Shown: piece after piece, positions 16,090 to 25,396 of the stretch
Position numbering within the stretch: position 1 is the stretch's first letter
Layout: every line of letters starts with the position of its first letter
Source of the DNA: Bog-756 sp963710495
Lineage (GTDB): Bacteria > Actinomycetota > Acidimicrobiia > Acidimicrobiales > RAAP-2
Length of the DNA stretch: 64,000 nucleotides
NCBI GenBank assembly: GCA_963710495.1
Contig: CAVQAI010000009.1
Coordinates: 372,001 to 436,000 of the forward strand
Direction: 5' to 3'
Notes under the pieces: model-generated
What the model saw: only the letters and a program-made list of their open reading frames with translations
Database searches by the model: none
What the model was told of the DNA's origin: nothing
Position numbers and translations under genes: made by a program

Positions 16090-17448
16090 ATGCGATATCG
16101 CATTGGTGGTGCGAAGGGGCGAATTGCGCTGACCGTTGGCGCAGTCGTTGCCGCGCTGGTGATGGCCGGCTGTAGCTCGAATTCGTCGAGCAGCACCACG
16201 ACGACGGCAGCCACGACGGCCACGACCTCCGGCTCCTCGAGCTCCAATGCGGCGTCAGGCAGTGTGATCAAGATCGGCGCCATCTCCACCCTCACCGGCC
16301 CGATCTCCTCCGACTTCGCCTCGTTCGTGCCCGGCATCCAGGCCTACCTCAAGGTCCTCGATGCCAACGGCGGGGTCAACGGCCACCCGATCGAGCTGGC
16401 CTACAACCTCGATGACGGCGGAAGCCCCACCACCTTCACCCAGCTGGCCCACACGTTGATCCAGCAGGACAACGCCTTCGCCGTGTTCACCTCGACGTTC
16501 TGGTTCACTCCGAACCTCTTCGTCCAGGCCAACGTCCCGACCTTCGGCTACAACGTCAGCGGGAACTGGGCCCCCCAGCCGAACCTGTTCGCGGCGGGCG
16601 GGTCGACCCAGGACTACAACTACGTGGCCCCCGCTCCCGCCTACCTGATCCATCAGCTCAAGGCCAAGTCGGTGGCCATCGTCAGCTACGGCCCGGCCAT
16701 CTCGTCGTCGTACGACGCCTGCAACGCCGGTGCCCAACAACTGGCGGCGGGCGGGGTCCACGTGGGCTACACCGATCTCGCCGCCCAGCTCGGCGGGGAC
16801 TTCTCCGCAGCCGTGCAGAAGATGCAGCAAGCCGGCGTCGACTTCGTGATGACCTGCATGCAGGGCTCCGACAACATCACGATGACCCGGGCCCTCCACC
16901 AGTACGGGCTCAACGTCCACCAGCTCTGGCTCAACGGCTACGACAACTCACTGCTCGCCCAGTACAGCAGCCTCATGGACGGCGTCTATTTCAACATCAA
17001 CGGCAACGTCCCCTTCCAGGCCCCCAAGGCGTACCCCGGTAAGTACCCCGGCATGGCCAGCTATCTGGCCAACATGGCCAAGTACGAGCCCAAGTACCAG
17101 TACGACGACGTCGCCATCCAAGGATGGCAGTCGGCCGACCTGCTGGCCACGGGCATCAAGAACACGTTGAACGCCGGCCTGCCGTTGACCCAGGCCAACG
17201 TGATCAGCCAGATCAACAAGATCACCAACTACACCGCCAACGGTCTGACGACGGTCACGAACTGGACGACGGCCCACGACCTCACCCAGCAGTCCTTCCC
17301 GATCTGCTCGGCCTTCGTCAAGGTCCAGGGCACCCAATTCGTCCCGGCGGTCGCCGCGCCGCCCCAGACCATCCTCTGCTTCAACAAGGTCGTGAACCTC
17401 AAGAACCCCGCCCTCGCCACGCCGCAGCCCGGGACACCCGGCACGTGA
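16090..17448 (+). CDS. ABC transporter substrate-binding lipoprotein (LivJ-like)
   Basis: A 452-residue periplasmic-binding-protein type 1. A signal peptide with the lipobox VMAGC (lipidated Cys28) is followed by a Ser/Thr-rich linker (about 29-58), then the ligand-binding domain beginning VIKIGAISTLTGPISSDF. This form captures branched-chain amino acids, amides or other small organic acids outside the membrane and delivers them to LivHM. It is the first gene of the forward Liv operon, 45 bp before the permease. No candidate ligand can be named from sequence. Confidence 0.92.
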   Translation: MRYRIGGAKGRIALTVGAVVAALVMAGCSSNSSSSTTTTAATTATTSGSSSSNAASGSVIKIGAISTLTGPISSDFASFVPGIQAYLKVLDANGGVNGHPIELAYNLDDGGSPTTFTQLAHTLIQQDNAFAVFTSTFWFTPNLFVQANVPTFGYNVSGNWAPQPNLFAAGGSTQDYNYVAPAPAYLIHQLKAKSVAIVSYGPAISSSYDACNAGAQQLAAGGVHVGYTDLAAQLGGDFSAAVQKMQQAGVDFVMTCMQGSDNITMTRALHQYGLNVHQLWLNGYDNSLLAQYSSLMDGVYFNINGNVPFQAPKAYPGKYPGMASYLANMAKYEPKYQYDDVAIQGWQSADLLATGIKNTLNAGLPLTQANVISQINKITNYTANGLTTVTNWTTAHDLTQQSFPICSAFVKVQGTQFVPAVAAPPQTILCFNKVVNLKNPALATPQPGTPGT

Positions 17449-17493
17449 CCGGACGGGCGCCAGGGCAGGGGAAGCAGTAGGAGCCGTCGAGAG

Positions 17494-19575
17494 GTGCAGC
17501 AATTCCTCGGCTTTGCCATCCCCGGGGTGCCGTACGGGTGCACCTACGCCATCGTGGCAGTCGGGCTGGTGCTCACCTACCAGGCGACCGGAGTCTTCAA
17601 CTTCGCCTTCGGCGCCCAGGCCTACACCTCGGCCTTCGTCTACACCAAGCTCGTCCAGAACGAGAACCTGCCGATCTGGCTGGCCTTCCTCATCTCGGTG
17701 GTGGTGCTGGCCCCGCTCCTCGGGTTGGCCTTCGACCGCTTCCTCTTCCGGAAGATACCGAACACCAACACCACGGCGAAGTTGGTCACCGGCATCAGCC
17801 TCTTCGTCGGGATCCCGTTCCTGTTGCCCGTGCTCTTCGGCGCACAGAACCTCTACAACCCGCCCAGCGTCATCTTCAACCCGAACATCGTCTACTTCCA
17901 CGTCATCGGGACGCCGATCAACGGCATCTACCTGAGCGCGCTGGTCACCACCGCACTGGTGCTGATCGCCCTGGTGATCCTCATGCGGTTCACCAACCTC
18001 GGGCTGCAGATGCGGGGGGCGGTCGAGAGCCGGCGTTTGGTCGCTCTCGACGGGGTCAACGCCGGCCGGGTGGTGGCCACCGCCTGGGCCATCTCGAGCT
18101 TCATGGCCGGGCTGGCCGGGGTCATGCTCGCTCCGCTCTACAACCAGCTCCAGTTCACCGACTATGCCACCTTGCTGGTGGCCGCGTTCGCCGCGGCGGC
18201 CTGGGCGTCGCTCCGTTCCCTACCCATCGCCGCCCTGGTCGGGATCCTGATGGGCGTGGCCGACACGGTGCTCCAGGGGTATCTGCCGGCCAGCAGCACG
18301 TTGTCGGCGGCGGTGATCCCCTCGCTGCCCTTCATCGTCCTGGTCGGGGCGCTGCTCCTCCTACCGGGCATGCGGACCCTGGACGACTCGAAGGATCCCC
18401 TGGCCTCGGTCGACCCACCGCCGCCCCCCACCACCGCCACGTTGCGAGCGCCCCAGCTGAGCCGCATCATCCGTCCGGCCTGGTACGTGCTGTTCGCCGC
18501 CTTCTGTCTGTCCATGCTCACCTGGATCCCCCAGACCTGGGAGAGCGTGTTCAACGCCGGGCTGGCATTCTCGACGATCTTCTTGTCCATCACCCTGATC
18601 ACCGGCATGGGCGGCCAACTCTCCCTCTGCCAGGCCACCCTGGCCGGGGTGGGCGCCTTCACCGCCGCCCAGTTGGCCAACCACCTGGGCCTCAGCCTTC
18701 TGGCCGGGGGCATCGTGGGCGCCCTGCTGGCCGCAGTGGTGGCGGTGGTGCTGGCCGTGGCCTCGTTGCGCCTCAAGGGGCTGGGTCTCGCCCTCATGAC
18801 CATCGCCGCCGCCCTCTTCTTCGACAATTCCGTCTTCACCCAAGGCACGATCAGCAACGGCCACGCCCTGACCGTCGAGTCCAAATGGGTCGGCCTCGGC
18901 CTCTTCAACCCCAACGGCCACAGTCTCTTCCTCCTCCTGATCGTGGTGCTGGTGATCTGCACCCTCGGGGTGCTCCTCGTCCGGAGCGGCACCACCGGCC
19001 AGTACCTATCGGCCATGCGGGGCAGCGAGACGGCGGCGGCGGGGCTCGGCATCAACCTCACCTGGCAGCGGATCCTCATCTTCGCCCTGTCGGGGGCGAT
19101 GGCCGGCATCGGCGGCACCTTGCTCATCATCCAGCAGGAATCGGTCAACGCGTCCCAGTTCACCTATGAGCTCTCCCTCGCCTTTGTGGTCATCGTGGTG
19201 ACCACGGGGGTGAACACCGTCGAAGGGGCCATCCAGGGCGGCATGGGCTTCGTGGTCATCCAGCAGCTCCTCACCTACCTGCCGGCCCGATTCGGCGGCA
19301 ACAGCCTGACCATCGTCCTGTTCGCCTTCGGCGCCCTCACCTACGCGGCCCACCCCGAGGGCATCCTCGAATTCCAGAAGCGTCGCTGGACGTTGCGCTT
19401 CGAGCGACTGCTCTTCGGCGACCGGAACGCGGCCGACCTGGCGTCGCCGGCCACGCTCGGGCCACCGACGTCGCCCGGTTCGGGTCCAGGCCGAAGCCCC
19501 TCGGCCGTGAGTAACGTGACGCTGGACCTCTCGGCCGGCGAACGACCGCACCTACCGCAACGAGCGGGACCATGA
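17494..19575 (+). CDS. Fused branched-chain amino-acid ABC permease (LivH-LivM)
   Basis: A 693-residue protein joining both permease subunits. Residues about 1-300 are LivH-like (ALVGILMGVADTVLQG region) and about 330-640 are LivM-like (LITGMGGQLSLCQATLAGVG, then MRGSETAAAGLGINLTWQRI), linked by a hydrophilic stretch near 290-325. About 16-18 hydrophobic segments are visible. Fused LivHM proteins are known in actinobacteria. The GTG start follows a GTCGAGAG-like weak ribosome-binding site. The last 60 residues are polar and unlike LivM, and the TGA overlaps the ATG of the LivG gene. Since the following gene carries insertions, the C-terminal tail may also be affected by a sequence error. Confidence 0.88.
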   Translation: MQQFLGFAIPGVPYGCTYAIVAVGLVLTYQATGVFNFAFGAQAYTSAFVYTKLVQNENLPIWLAFLISVVVLAPLLGLAFDRFLFRKIPNTNTTAKLVTGISLFVGIPFLLPVLFGAQNLYNPPSVIFNPNIVYFHVIGTPINGIYLSALVTTALVLIALVILMRFTNLGLQMRGAVESRRLVALDGVNAGRVVATAWAISSFMAGLAGVMLAPLYNQLQFTDYATLLVAAFAAAAWASLRSLPIAALVGILMGVADTVLQGYLPASSTLSAAVIPSLPFIVLVGALLLLPGMRTLDDSKDPLASVDPPPPPTTATLRAPQLSRIIRPAWYVLFAAFCLSMLTWIPQTWESVFNAGLAFSTIFLSITLITGMGGQLSLCQATLAGVGAFTAAQLANHLGLSLLAGGIVGALLAAVVAVVLAVASLRLKGLGLALMTIAAALFFDNSVFTQGTISNGHALTVESKWVGLGLFNPNGHSLFLLLIVVLVICTLGVLLVRSGTTGQYLSAMRGSETAAAGLGINLTWQRILIFALSGAMAGIGGTLLIIQQESVNASQFTYELSLAFVVIVVTTGVNTVEGAIQGGMGFVVIQQLLTYLPARFGGNSLTIVLFAFGALTYAAHPEGILEFQKRRWTLRFERLLFGDRNAADLASPATLGPPTSPGSGPGRSPSAVSNVTLDLSAGERPHLPQRAGP

Positions 19576-20395
19576 GCAACGGGACGTGGAACAACGCGAG
19601 CCTCTGGCGCGGCCCACAACGGAAGCGGGCAGCCGCAGCCGCTCCTCCAGGTCACCGACGTCTCCAAGTCGTTCGGGGGGATCGCCGCCGTCAACAGCAT
19701 GAACCTCACCGTCTCGGCCGGGGAAAGCGTCGGCCTCGTCGGGCCCGAACGGCGCCGGGAAGACCACGCTGTTCAATTGCATCTGTGGTCAGCTCCGGCC
19801 CGAGCACGGACGGGTGGAGCTGTCCGGCACCGTCATCGACGGCATGCCCGTCTACCGCCGGGCCCGGCTCGGGATCGGCCGGACCTACCAGCGGGTCGAG
19901 GTCTTCCCCGACATGACCGTCCGGGAGCATCTCCTGGTCGCCGAGCGGGCACGTCGGGGGGATGGGCGCCTCTGGCGCGACCTCTGCTACCGGAGCCGCC
20001 CCGCTCCCGACGAGTTGGCCCGGGTCGACCAGGTGCTCGACCTCATCGGCATCGGCGACCGGGCCGGCACCCCGGTGAGCGCCCTCGGCCTCGGGCTGTG
20101 CCGCCTGGTCGAGCTGGCCCGCGCCCTGGTCGGCGAGCCGGTGCTACTGCTGGCCGACGAGCCCTCCTCCGGTCTCGATGTCGAAGAGACCAAAGAGCTG
20201 GCCCACGTGCTGCGCACCCTGCAGCGGGAACACGGTATGGCCGTCCTCCTCGTCGAACACGACCTCACCATGGTCGGGGCCGTGGTGGACCGCACCGTCG
20301 TCATGGATCTCGGCTCGCTGGTGGCCGAGGGCACCTTCGACGAGGTCATGACCGACCCGCGGGTGCGCGACGCCTACCTGGGTACCGGCGCATGA
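19572..20395 (+). pseudogene. Branched-chain amino-acid ABC ATPase (LivG-like), frameshifted
   Basis: ATPase for the Liv transporter, split over three frames. Domain order is intact: LLQVTDVSKSFGG, Walker A region, GIGRTYQRVEVFPDMTV, signature-like GLGLCRLVELARAL, Walker B LLLADEPSSGLDV and VEHDLTMV. An extra G at 19747 turns the expected GPNGAGKTT into GPERRRED, so Walker A is lost in the unshifted frame. A second +1 shift must lie between the ATG at 19572 and about 19642, because the conserved N-terminal frame has no start codon of its own. Removing two bases would restore one gene of normal length. Sequence error is as likely as true decay. Confidence 0.8.
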
Positions 20396-21173
20396 CCACC
20401 GCCGACATCGCCAGCCCCAACGGCAGCCGGCCCGGGCTCGACAACGCCGCCCCGGCCCTCGAGGTGGACCACGTGAGTGCGGCTTACGGCCCCTACCGCG
20501 CCCTGTTCGACATCTCCTTCTCGGTTCCGGCCGGAGGCATCACCGCCCTGCTCGGCTCGAACGGCGCCGGCAAGTCGACCGTCGCCCGGGTGGTCAGCGG
20601 GCTCATGCCGAGCACCGAGGGCTCCATCCGCGTCAGCGGGACCGATGTGACCGGCGACCCCGCCTACCGGATCGCCCGGGTCGGGATGGCGCACGTGCCC
20701 GAAGGGCCGCGGGATCTTCTCCAACCTCACCGTGGAGGAGAACCTCGTCCTGGCGTTCCGTCAGCGACTGGGACGCAAGAAGGCGGGCGACGCGTTGGCC
20801 CAGGCCTACGAGGCCTTTCCCATACTGGGCGAGCGCCGCAAGCAGCGCGGCGGCACGCTTTCGGGTGGGCAGCAACGACTCCTGTCGCTGGCCAAGGTGC
20901 TGATGGCACCACCCAAGCTGTTCGTGGCCGACGAGCTCTCGCTCGGCCTCGCCCCGGTGGTCATCGAGACCGTCTACGAGGGCCTGCGGAGGATCAACCG
21001 GGCCGGGCACCGCCCTGCTCGTCGTCGAGCAGCAGGTCGACCGGGCCGTCGGACTGGCCCAGGAGGCGGTGATCCTCGAGCACGGCACGGTGGCCTACGC
21101 CGGACCGTCGGCCGGAGCCAAGGGTGCCATGGAACAGCTGCTGGCCAGTCGGACCGTCGCCGGGACCGACTGA
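20392..21173 (+). pseudogene. Branched-chain amino-acid ABC ATPase (LivF-like), frameshifted twice
   Basis: The second Liv ATPase starts at an ATG overlapping the LivG stop (ATGA). The N-terminal part (LEVDHVSAAYGPYRALF, Walker A GSNGAGKST) ends at an extra C near 20707 in what should read PEGRGIFSNLTVEEN. The middle part carries LSGGQQRLLSLAKVLM and the Walker B FVADELSLGLAP. Another extra G near 21007 interrupts RINRAGTALLVVEQQ, after which the frame closes normally at 21173. Correcting both gives a standard protein of about 260 residues. All conserved residues survive, which argues against long-standing decay. Confidence 0.8.
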
Positions 21174-21197
21174 CCGGTCTGGGCAGCTGAGTCGACG

Positions 21198-22050
21198 ATG
21201 ATGGCCCCCGACGCCGGAAAGGGACGGTCCGGCACGGACCGGAGCGCGCCGGGGCCCGAACCTGAAGACCTGGTGGGCGAGCCGGCCAGCAAACGGGCCC
21301 TGCGCAGCCAGGGCAAGGAGACCATGCGTCGGCTGCTCGACGCGGCCATGGAAGCGATCGACGAGCGGGGCTACCACAGCACCCGGGTCAAGGACGTCGT
21401 CGACATCGCCAACACGTCGCACGGCACCTTCTACCTCTACTTCTCGAACAAGGAGGACCTGGTACGGGCCCTCACCATCCAGGCCACCTCCGAGGCATCC
21501 CGCCTGTACGGGGCGGTGAGCGATGCGGGCAAGGCCCTCGACATCGAGAGCTGGGAGAACCTGCGCCAGTGGATCGGCGACTACTCGGCCCTGTGGTCCC
21601 GCTACGCGCCCCTTGTTCCGGTCGTGGATCGACCTCGCCAGCGTCGACCGGGCCGTGGTGGACCAGACCCGGACGATGGTCGCCGCCCACATCGACGCCA
21701 TGGCTTCGAGCATCGCCGCCTCCGGTCCGACAGGCGACCTCGACCCCGAGGTGGCCGGCCTGGCGGTCATCGCCATGCTCGACCGCTACCACCTCATTTC
21801 CGAGTTCATGGGAACGCCGGTCGACGACGCCGCGCTCGACACCCTGACCACCATGGTCCACCGCGCCCTGTTCCCCTCGACTGACGGGAAGGGGCCCCCC
21901 GGCCGACGGGAAGCCCTCCCGCTAGCCGGGCCGCGTCGCCCAGGCTGCTCCGGTGGTCGGGGACCGGTCCACCGGAGCAGTCAACCGAGGATCACGTCGA
22001 CCGGCCGGCCGGCGGCCAGCAGGTCGACGCTGTCGTTGTCCTCGCGGTAG
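21198..22050 (+). pseudogene. TetR-family regulator, frameshifted
   Basis: A TetR repressor with an N-terminal extension of about 45 residues and a good helix-turn-helix domain (RLLDAAMEAIDERGYHSTRV, then HGTFYLYFSNKEDLVRAL). An extra T near 21617 shifts the frame inside RYAPLFRSWIDLASVD; the ligand-binding domain continues in the next frame through EFMGTPVDDAALDTLTTMVH. That frame then runs to 22050, through a hairpin and into the antisense AllA-like gene, which is unlikely to be real. One more inserted base in the GGGGCCCCCC run near 21895 would end the protein at the TAG at 21923. It is 24 bp after the Liv operon and may control it (inference). Confidence 0.7.
21945..21980. terminator. Convergent hairpin, likely bidirectional terminator
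   Basis: Perfect 12-bp arms CTGCTCCGGTGG (21945-21956) and CCACCGGAGCAG (21969-21980) flank a 12-nt loop, exactly abutting the stop of the AllA-like gene and just after the likely end of the TetR gene. There is no clear T-tract on either side. Confidence 0.6.
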
Positions 22051-22484
22051 CGCAGCCCCTGGACGTTGAAGAGCTGCACCGAGTCGCTCTCCACCGGGTA
22101 CGGGCCCCAGTGCCAGGTGCCGCGGTGCAGGACCACCGGGCTGAGGACGGGCAGGGCGAAGGCGCGGATCGACCCGGCGCCGGTGGGTGAAGCCGGGTCT
22201 GCCTCGGCGGGGGCGACCACGATCACCCCGGGGTGGTCCATGGCCATCAGCGCCTGGGTGTGGGTGGCGTGGCGGAACAGCACCTGGCAGCGGAGCCCGC
22301 CTGGCACGGCCGGCACCTCGTCCAGGGTGTGCCCGATGAGGTTGACGTGGACATCACCCCAGGCATAGGTCAACCGCTCCTTGCCGTCGGCCGGGTCGGT
22401 GTCGGCCACCGGCAGCCATCCGAACGGGGCCCAGCCGTCCGGTGTCAGGTCTTCCGGCTCGATCCGGGCTGCGTCGCTCTCCAC
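21981..22484 (-). CDS. Ureidoglycolate lyase (AllA)-family protein
   Basis: A 167-residue protein matching the AllA fold: early IEPEDLTPDGWAPFGWL, middle FRHATHTQALMAM, and late VLHRGTWHWGPYP. Classical AllA releases urea from ureidoglycolate to form glyoxylate, but actinobacterial homologues without allantoin genes may do something else. The start is one of two adjacent GTG codons (22487 or 22484); 22484 is better spaced from GGAGG. The following stop touches a strong hairpin. No allantoinase or allantoate hydrolase is nearby, so ureide catabolism is only a possibility. Confidence 0.75.
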   Translation of the reverse strand: MESDAARIEPEDLTPDGWAPFGWLPVADTDPADGKERLTYAWGDVHVNLIGHTLDEVPAVPGGLRCQVLFRHATHTQALMAMDHPGVIVVAPAEADPASPTGAGSIRAFALPVLSPVVLHRGTWHWGPYPVESDSVQLFNVQGLRYREDNDSVDLLAAGRPVDVILG

Positions 22485-22646
22485 CACTCCTCCATTCCTC
22501 CCCGCCGGCCGGCGGAGGGTCCGATCGGAACGACTGCCACACCACGCGGTTCGGGCCGCTGATCTAACCTGAGGCGACCTGCTGCCCGACCACTCGCCGG
22601 CCCAACGGGCCCGGTTGAATCCTACTGACGGAAGGTGAACCTGGCC

Positions 22647-23037
22647 ATGACGATGGATGTTCGCAACATCGAGGACGCAGCACCGGTCGTCGAGCACAAC
22701 GGGACCGTCCCGGTCTGGTGGATGGTCAATCCCCGCGAGCTGCGAGACATCACCAACGGCGGCTTCCTCGAGCTGGTCGAACGAGTTCGAGGTGCCCGGC
22801 GGCGGACGGGTCGAGCCCCACTCGCATCCCACCCACGAGTTCTACTACGTGCTGCGCGGGCGGGGCATCATGACCATCGCTGGCGAGGACCGCCCGGTCG
22901 CCCAAGGCGACCTGATCTACATCCCCCCCGACGCGGTGCACACCCTCCGGCCGGTCAGCGACAACGCCGCCATCCACTGCTTCTGCTTCGCCATCGGCAC
23001 GCCGGACGCCGGACCCATCGACTACACCCACCACTGA
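22647..23037 (+). pseudogene. Small cupin protein, frameshifted
   Basis: A single-domain cupin of about 129 residues. The first 46 residues (through VPVWWMVNPRELRD and GGFLELV) are in one frame and the rest in the next. An extra G near 22786 separates them; the intact paralogue at 46848-47228 shows where the join belongs. Both cupin motifs are present: VEPHSHPTHEFYYVLRGRG with its metal-binding histidines and glutamate, and IPPDAVHTL. GGAAGG lies upstream of the ATG. Function unknown; the protein probably binds a metal. Its TGA abuts the GTG of the dehydrogenase, implying one transcript. Confidence 0.75.
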
Positions 23038-23981
23038 GTGGGCCGGGTCCTGGTCACCCGTCCGCTGCCCGAGGGGTGGACCGATCCGCTGACCGACGCC
23101 GGCCATGACGTCGTGGTCATGACCGACGGTGGCGGGATCGCAACTGGCCGAGCTGGTGGGCGACGTCGACGGGTCTGCTCTGCATGCTCACCGATCGCGT
23201 CGACGCCGGGGTGCTGGAGGCCGGCGGGGCCGGCCGGCTCCGAGTGGTGAGCGTGGCCGCCGTGGGCTATGACAACATCGACGTGGCCACCGCCTCCCGG
23301 CTGGGCATCACCGTGTGCAACACGCCCGGCATCCTGGACGAGACCACCGCTGACCTGGCCTTTCTGCTCATCCTGGCCGCCGGCCGACTGGCCTCGGGCG
23401 CCGAAGCCGACCTCCGGGCCGGCCGCTGGCAGGGATGGGGCATCACCGACCATCTCGGCCGCGACGTGCACGGCACCTGCCTCGGCCTCGTCGGCTACGG
23501 GAGGATCGCCCGAGCGGTGGCCCGTCGGGCCGAGGGCTTCGGCCTGGAGGTCATCCACCACACCAGGAACGCCACCGGCCTACCCGGGTACGTGCCTGCC
23601 CTCGCCGACCTGCTGGGCCGGGCCGACACGGTGAGCCTGCACGTGCCGCTCACCCCCGCCACCCATCACCTCATCGGCGCCCAGGAGCTCGACCTCATGA
23701 AGCCGACCGCCGTCCTGGTCAACACCGCCCGCGGGGCGGTCGTCGACGAGCTGGCCCTCGCCCGCGCCCTCGCAGAAGGGCGGATCTTCGCCGCCGGGTT
23801 GGACGTGTATTCGGAGGAGCCGTCGGTGCACCCGGAACTGCTGGACGCCCCCCGGACGGTCCTCCTCCCCCACATCGGCAGCGCCACCGTCGAGACCCGC
23901 ACCGCCATGGCCCGTATGGCCAGCCGGGCCGTCTGCGACGTCCTGGCCGGGGACGCCCCCGAGCACCCGGTCCTGGCCTGA
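23038..23981 (+). pseudogene. D-2-hydroxyacid dehydrogenase (GyaR/glyoxylate reductase-like), frameshifted
   Basis: NAD(P)-dependent 2-ketoacid reductase. Conserved elements: VSVAAVGYDNIDVATA, the nucleotide-binding GLVGYGRIARAVA, the catalytic arginine in VNTARGAVVDE, the glutamate in GLDVYSEEP and the histidine in LLPHIGSAT. The N-terminal 40 residues are in a different frame: an extra A at 23137 and an extra T at 23174 lie in what should read DGGGSQLAELVGDVDGLLC. Removing both restores a protein of normal length (about 314 residues). It directly follows the cupin stop. A glyoxylate or hydroxypyruvate substrate would fit the AllA-like neighbour, but this is inference. Confidence 0.8.
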
Positions 23982-24064
23982 TCGGCCGGTCCGGGCCCGA
24001 CGCCGGTGCCGCCGATACCCCGATAGCGCCCGGCGGCGACGCAGAGGCGCGGCAGCGCCGCCGA

Positions 24065-24740
24065 TCAGCGGGCCGGCGGCTCCCCGCGCACCGGCGACAT
24101 GTCCAGGCCGAGCAAGTCGACGGTGGTGGCACCCGGAGCGCAGCGACTCGAAGTAGCTCTGCTCCTTGGTCGCCCGGGTTCGGGCCGCCTCCAGCACCGG
24201 ACCGAACTCGGGCCCGGGCACGATGACCACGCCGTCGACGTCCCCCACCACCCAGTCCCCCGGCCTGACCGGCACCCCGGCCACGACGACCGGCAGGCCG
24301 GCCGAGCCGCGTTGGTTCTTGGTCGCCCCCGGGAGGGCCACGGTGGAGGAGAACACCGGGAACCGGTGCTCCTCCAGGGCGCCGACGTCTCGGACCCCAC
24401 CGTCGATGACCAGGCCGACCAGCGCCCGGGCTTCCGCCGCGGTGGTCAGCACCTCACCCCAGTAGCCCCGATCGGCGACGGCGCCGACATCGACCACCAG
24501 GGCCGAACCGACCGGAGCCCGGGCCACCCCGACGTGGATGGCCAGGTTGTCGCCGGGAGTGCAGCCCACCGGGAAGGCCGGGGCGGCCAGCCGGGCGCCG
24601 GGCCACACCGGTTTGATCCGGGCCGGCAAGGGCCGGGCACCGCTCTCGCCCAGGGTGGCCGCGCCGAGCGCGACCAGCTCGGCGGCCACGGCCTCCGACT
24701 CCCGGTGCTCGCCCGGAGCGGCGTCGTCCGTCCGGCTCAT
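24065..24740 (-). pseudogene. RraA-family aldolase/decarboxylase, frameshifted near its C-terminus
   Basis: A RraA-like protein (family includes 4-hydroxy-4-methyl-2-oxoglutarate aldolase and oxaloacetate decarboxylase). Key region: WGEVLTTAAEARALVGLVID then GGVRDVGAL, where the Arg-Asp pair binds metal and substrate. One extra base near 24131, in the codons after FESLRSG, shifts the frame; the next frame supplies ATTVDLLGLDMSP and a stop at 24065. About 200 of 225 residues precede the shift. The ATG overlaps the RidA stop (ATGA), so the two are coupled. Likely catabolism of a hydroxy- or keto-dicarboxylate. Confidence 0.78.
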
Positions 24741-25229
24741 GGTCGGGCTCGGCCGTCGGGGACGGCGACGGCCATCTCGATCTCGACCGCCCCGCCCCGC
24801 GGGAGGGCCGCCACCCCGAGGGCCGATCGGCTGTGGCGACCGGCCGGGCCGAAGACTTCGAAGAGGAGCGTGCTGGCGCCGTCGACCACCGCCGGCTGCT
24901 GGTGGAAGGCCGGGTCGGAGGCGACGTAGCCGGTGAGCCAGAGGACTCGCTCGATGCGATCGAGCGATCCGAGCGCCACCTCGAGCACGGCCAAGGCGTT
25001 GAGGGTGCAGACGGCGGCAGCGGCGCGCCCCTCCTCCACCGAGACCGTGCCGCCGAGGGTGCCGGTGCAGGTGAGCTTCCCGTCGATGCGGGGCAGCTGT
25101 CCCGAGGTGCGGGCCACCCCGCCATGGACCACCACGGCATCGAGAGGATCGTGGGGCGGATGCGGGCCCGTGCAGCTGCAGGCCCAATTCGGCCAGCCGC
25201 TCCCGCACCCGGCCGCCGTGGCCGGTCAT
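24737..25229 (-). pseudogene. RidA/YjgF-family protein, frameshifted near its N-terminus
   Basis: A RidA-like protein; classical RidA hydrolyses reactive enamines or imines released by PLP enzymes. The body, from VVVHGGVARTSGQLP through VLWLTGYVAS to SRSALGVAALPRGGAVEIEM, includes the conserved arginine before S-x-L-x-V-A-A-L-P. The first 22 residues (MTGHGGRVRERLAELGLQLH) are one frame away because of an extra base in the GGGCCCG run near 25168. Corrected length is about 163 residues, longer than the 130 of E. coli RidA but usual for this actinobacterial subgroup. It overlaps the RraA start by four bases. Confidence 0.75.
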
Positions 25230-25347
25230 GACCTGCCCCGCCCGGGGAAGGGGGAGCGGGTGCGGTCGGCGTGCTCGTCTTTGGGCATGGCGGTTCCTGG
25301 TGGGCGGATGAGGGCCGGGCGGTGGGCCATCGTAGCGCCCGCTCCCC

Positions 25348-25371
25348 ATCCCTGACATCGTCGTCAGGGAT
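25348..25371. promoter_or_regulatory. Perfect inverted repeat, candidate operator
   Basis: Arms ATCCCTGAC (25348-25356) and GTCAGGGAT (25363-25371) flank a 6-nt spacer in the 202-bp divergent gap between the RidA and LLM genes. The right arm falls where the -35 element of the 25385 promoter should be, so a bound dimer would block it. The TetR gene at 21198 is the nearest regulator; the link is inference. Confidence 0.6.
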
Positions 25372-25384
25372 CTCACGCCCCTCC

Positions 25385-25390
25385 TATGAT
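25385..25390 (+). promoter_or_regulatory. Putative -10 box (TATGAT) of the LLM oxidoreductase
   Basis: TATGAT is 6 nt upstream of a GTG at 25397 and 41 nt upstream of the LLM start. It sits 13 bp after the inverted repeat. Confidence 0.5.
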
Positions 25391-25396
25391 CGGCTG

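Noticed and set aside
19572..21173. Programmed ribosomal frameshifting in LivG and LivF
   Set aside because: No slippery heptamer followed by a pseudoknot-like element at the shift sites, several different genes affected at unrelated positions, and every shift falls inside conserved motifs. Insertion errors explain it better.
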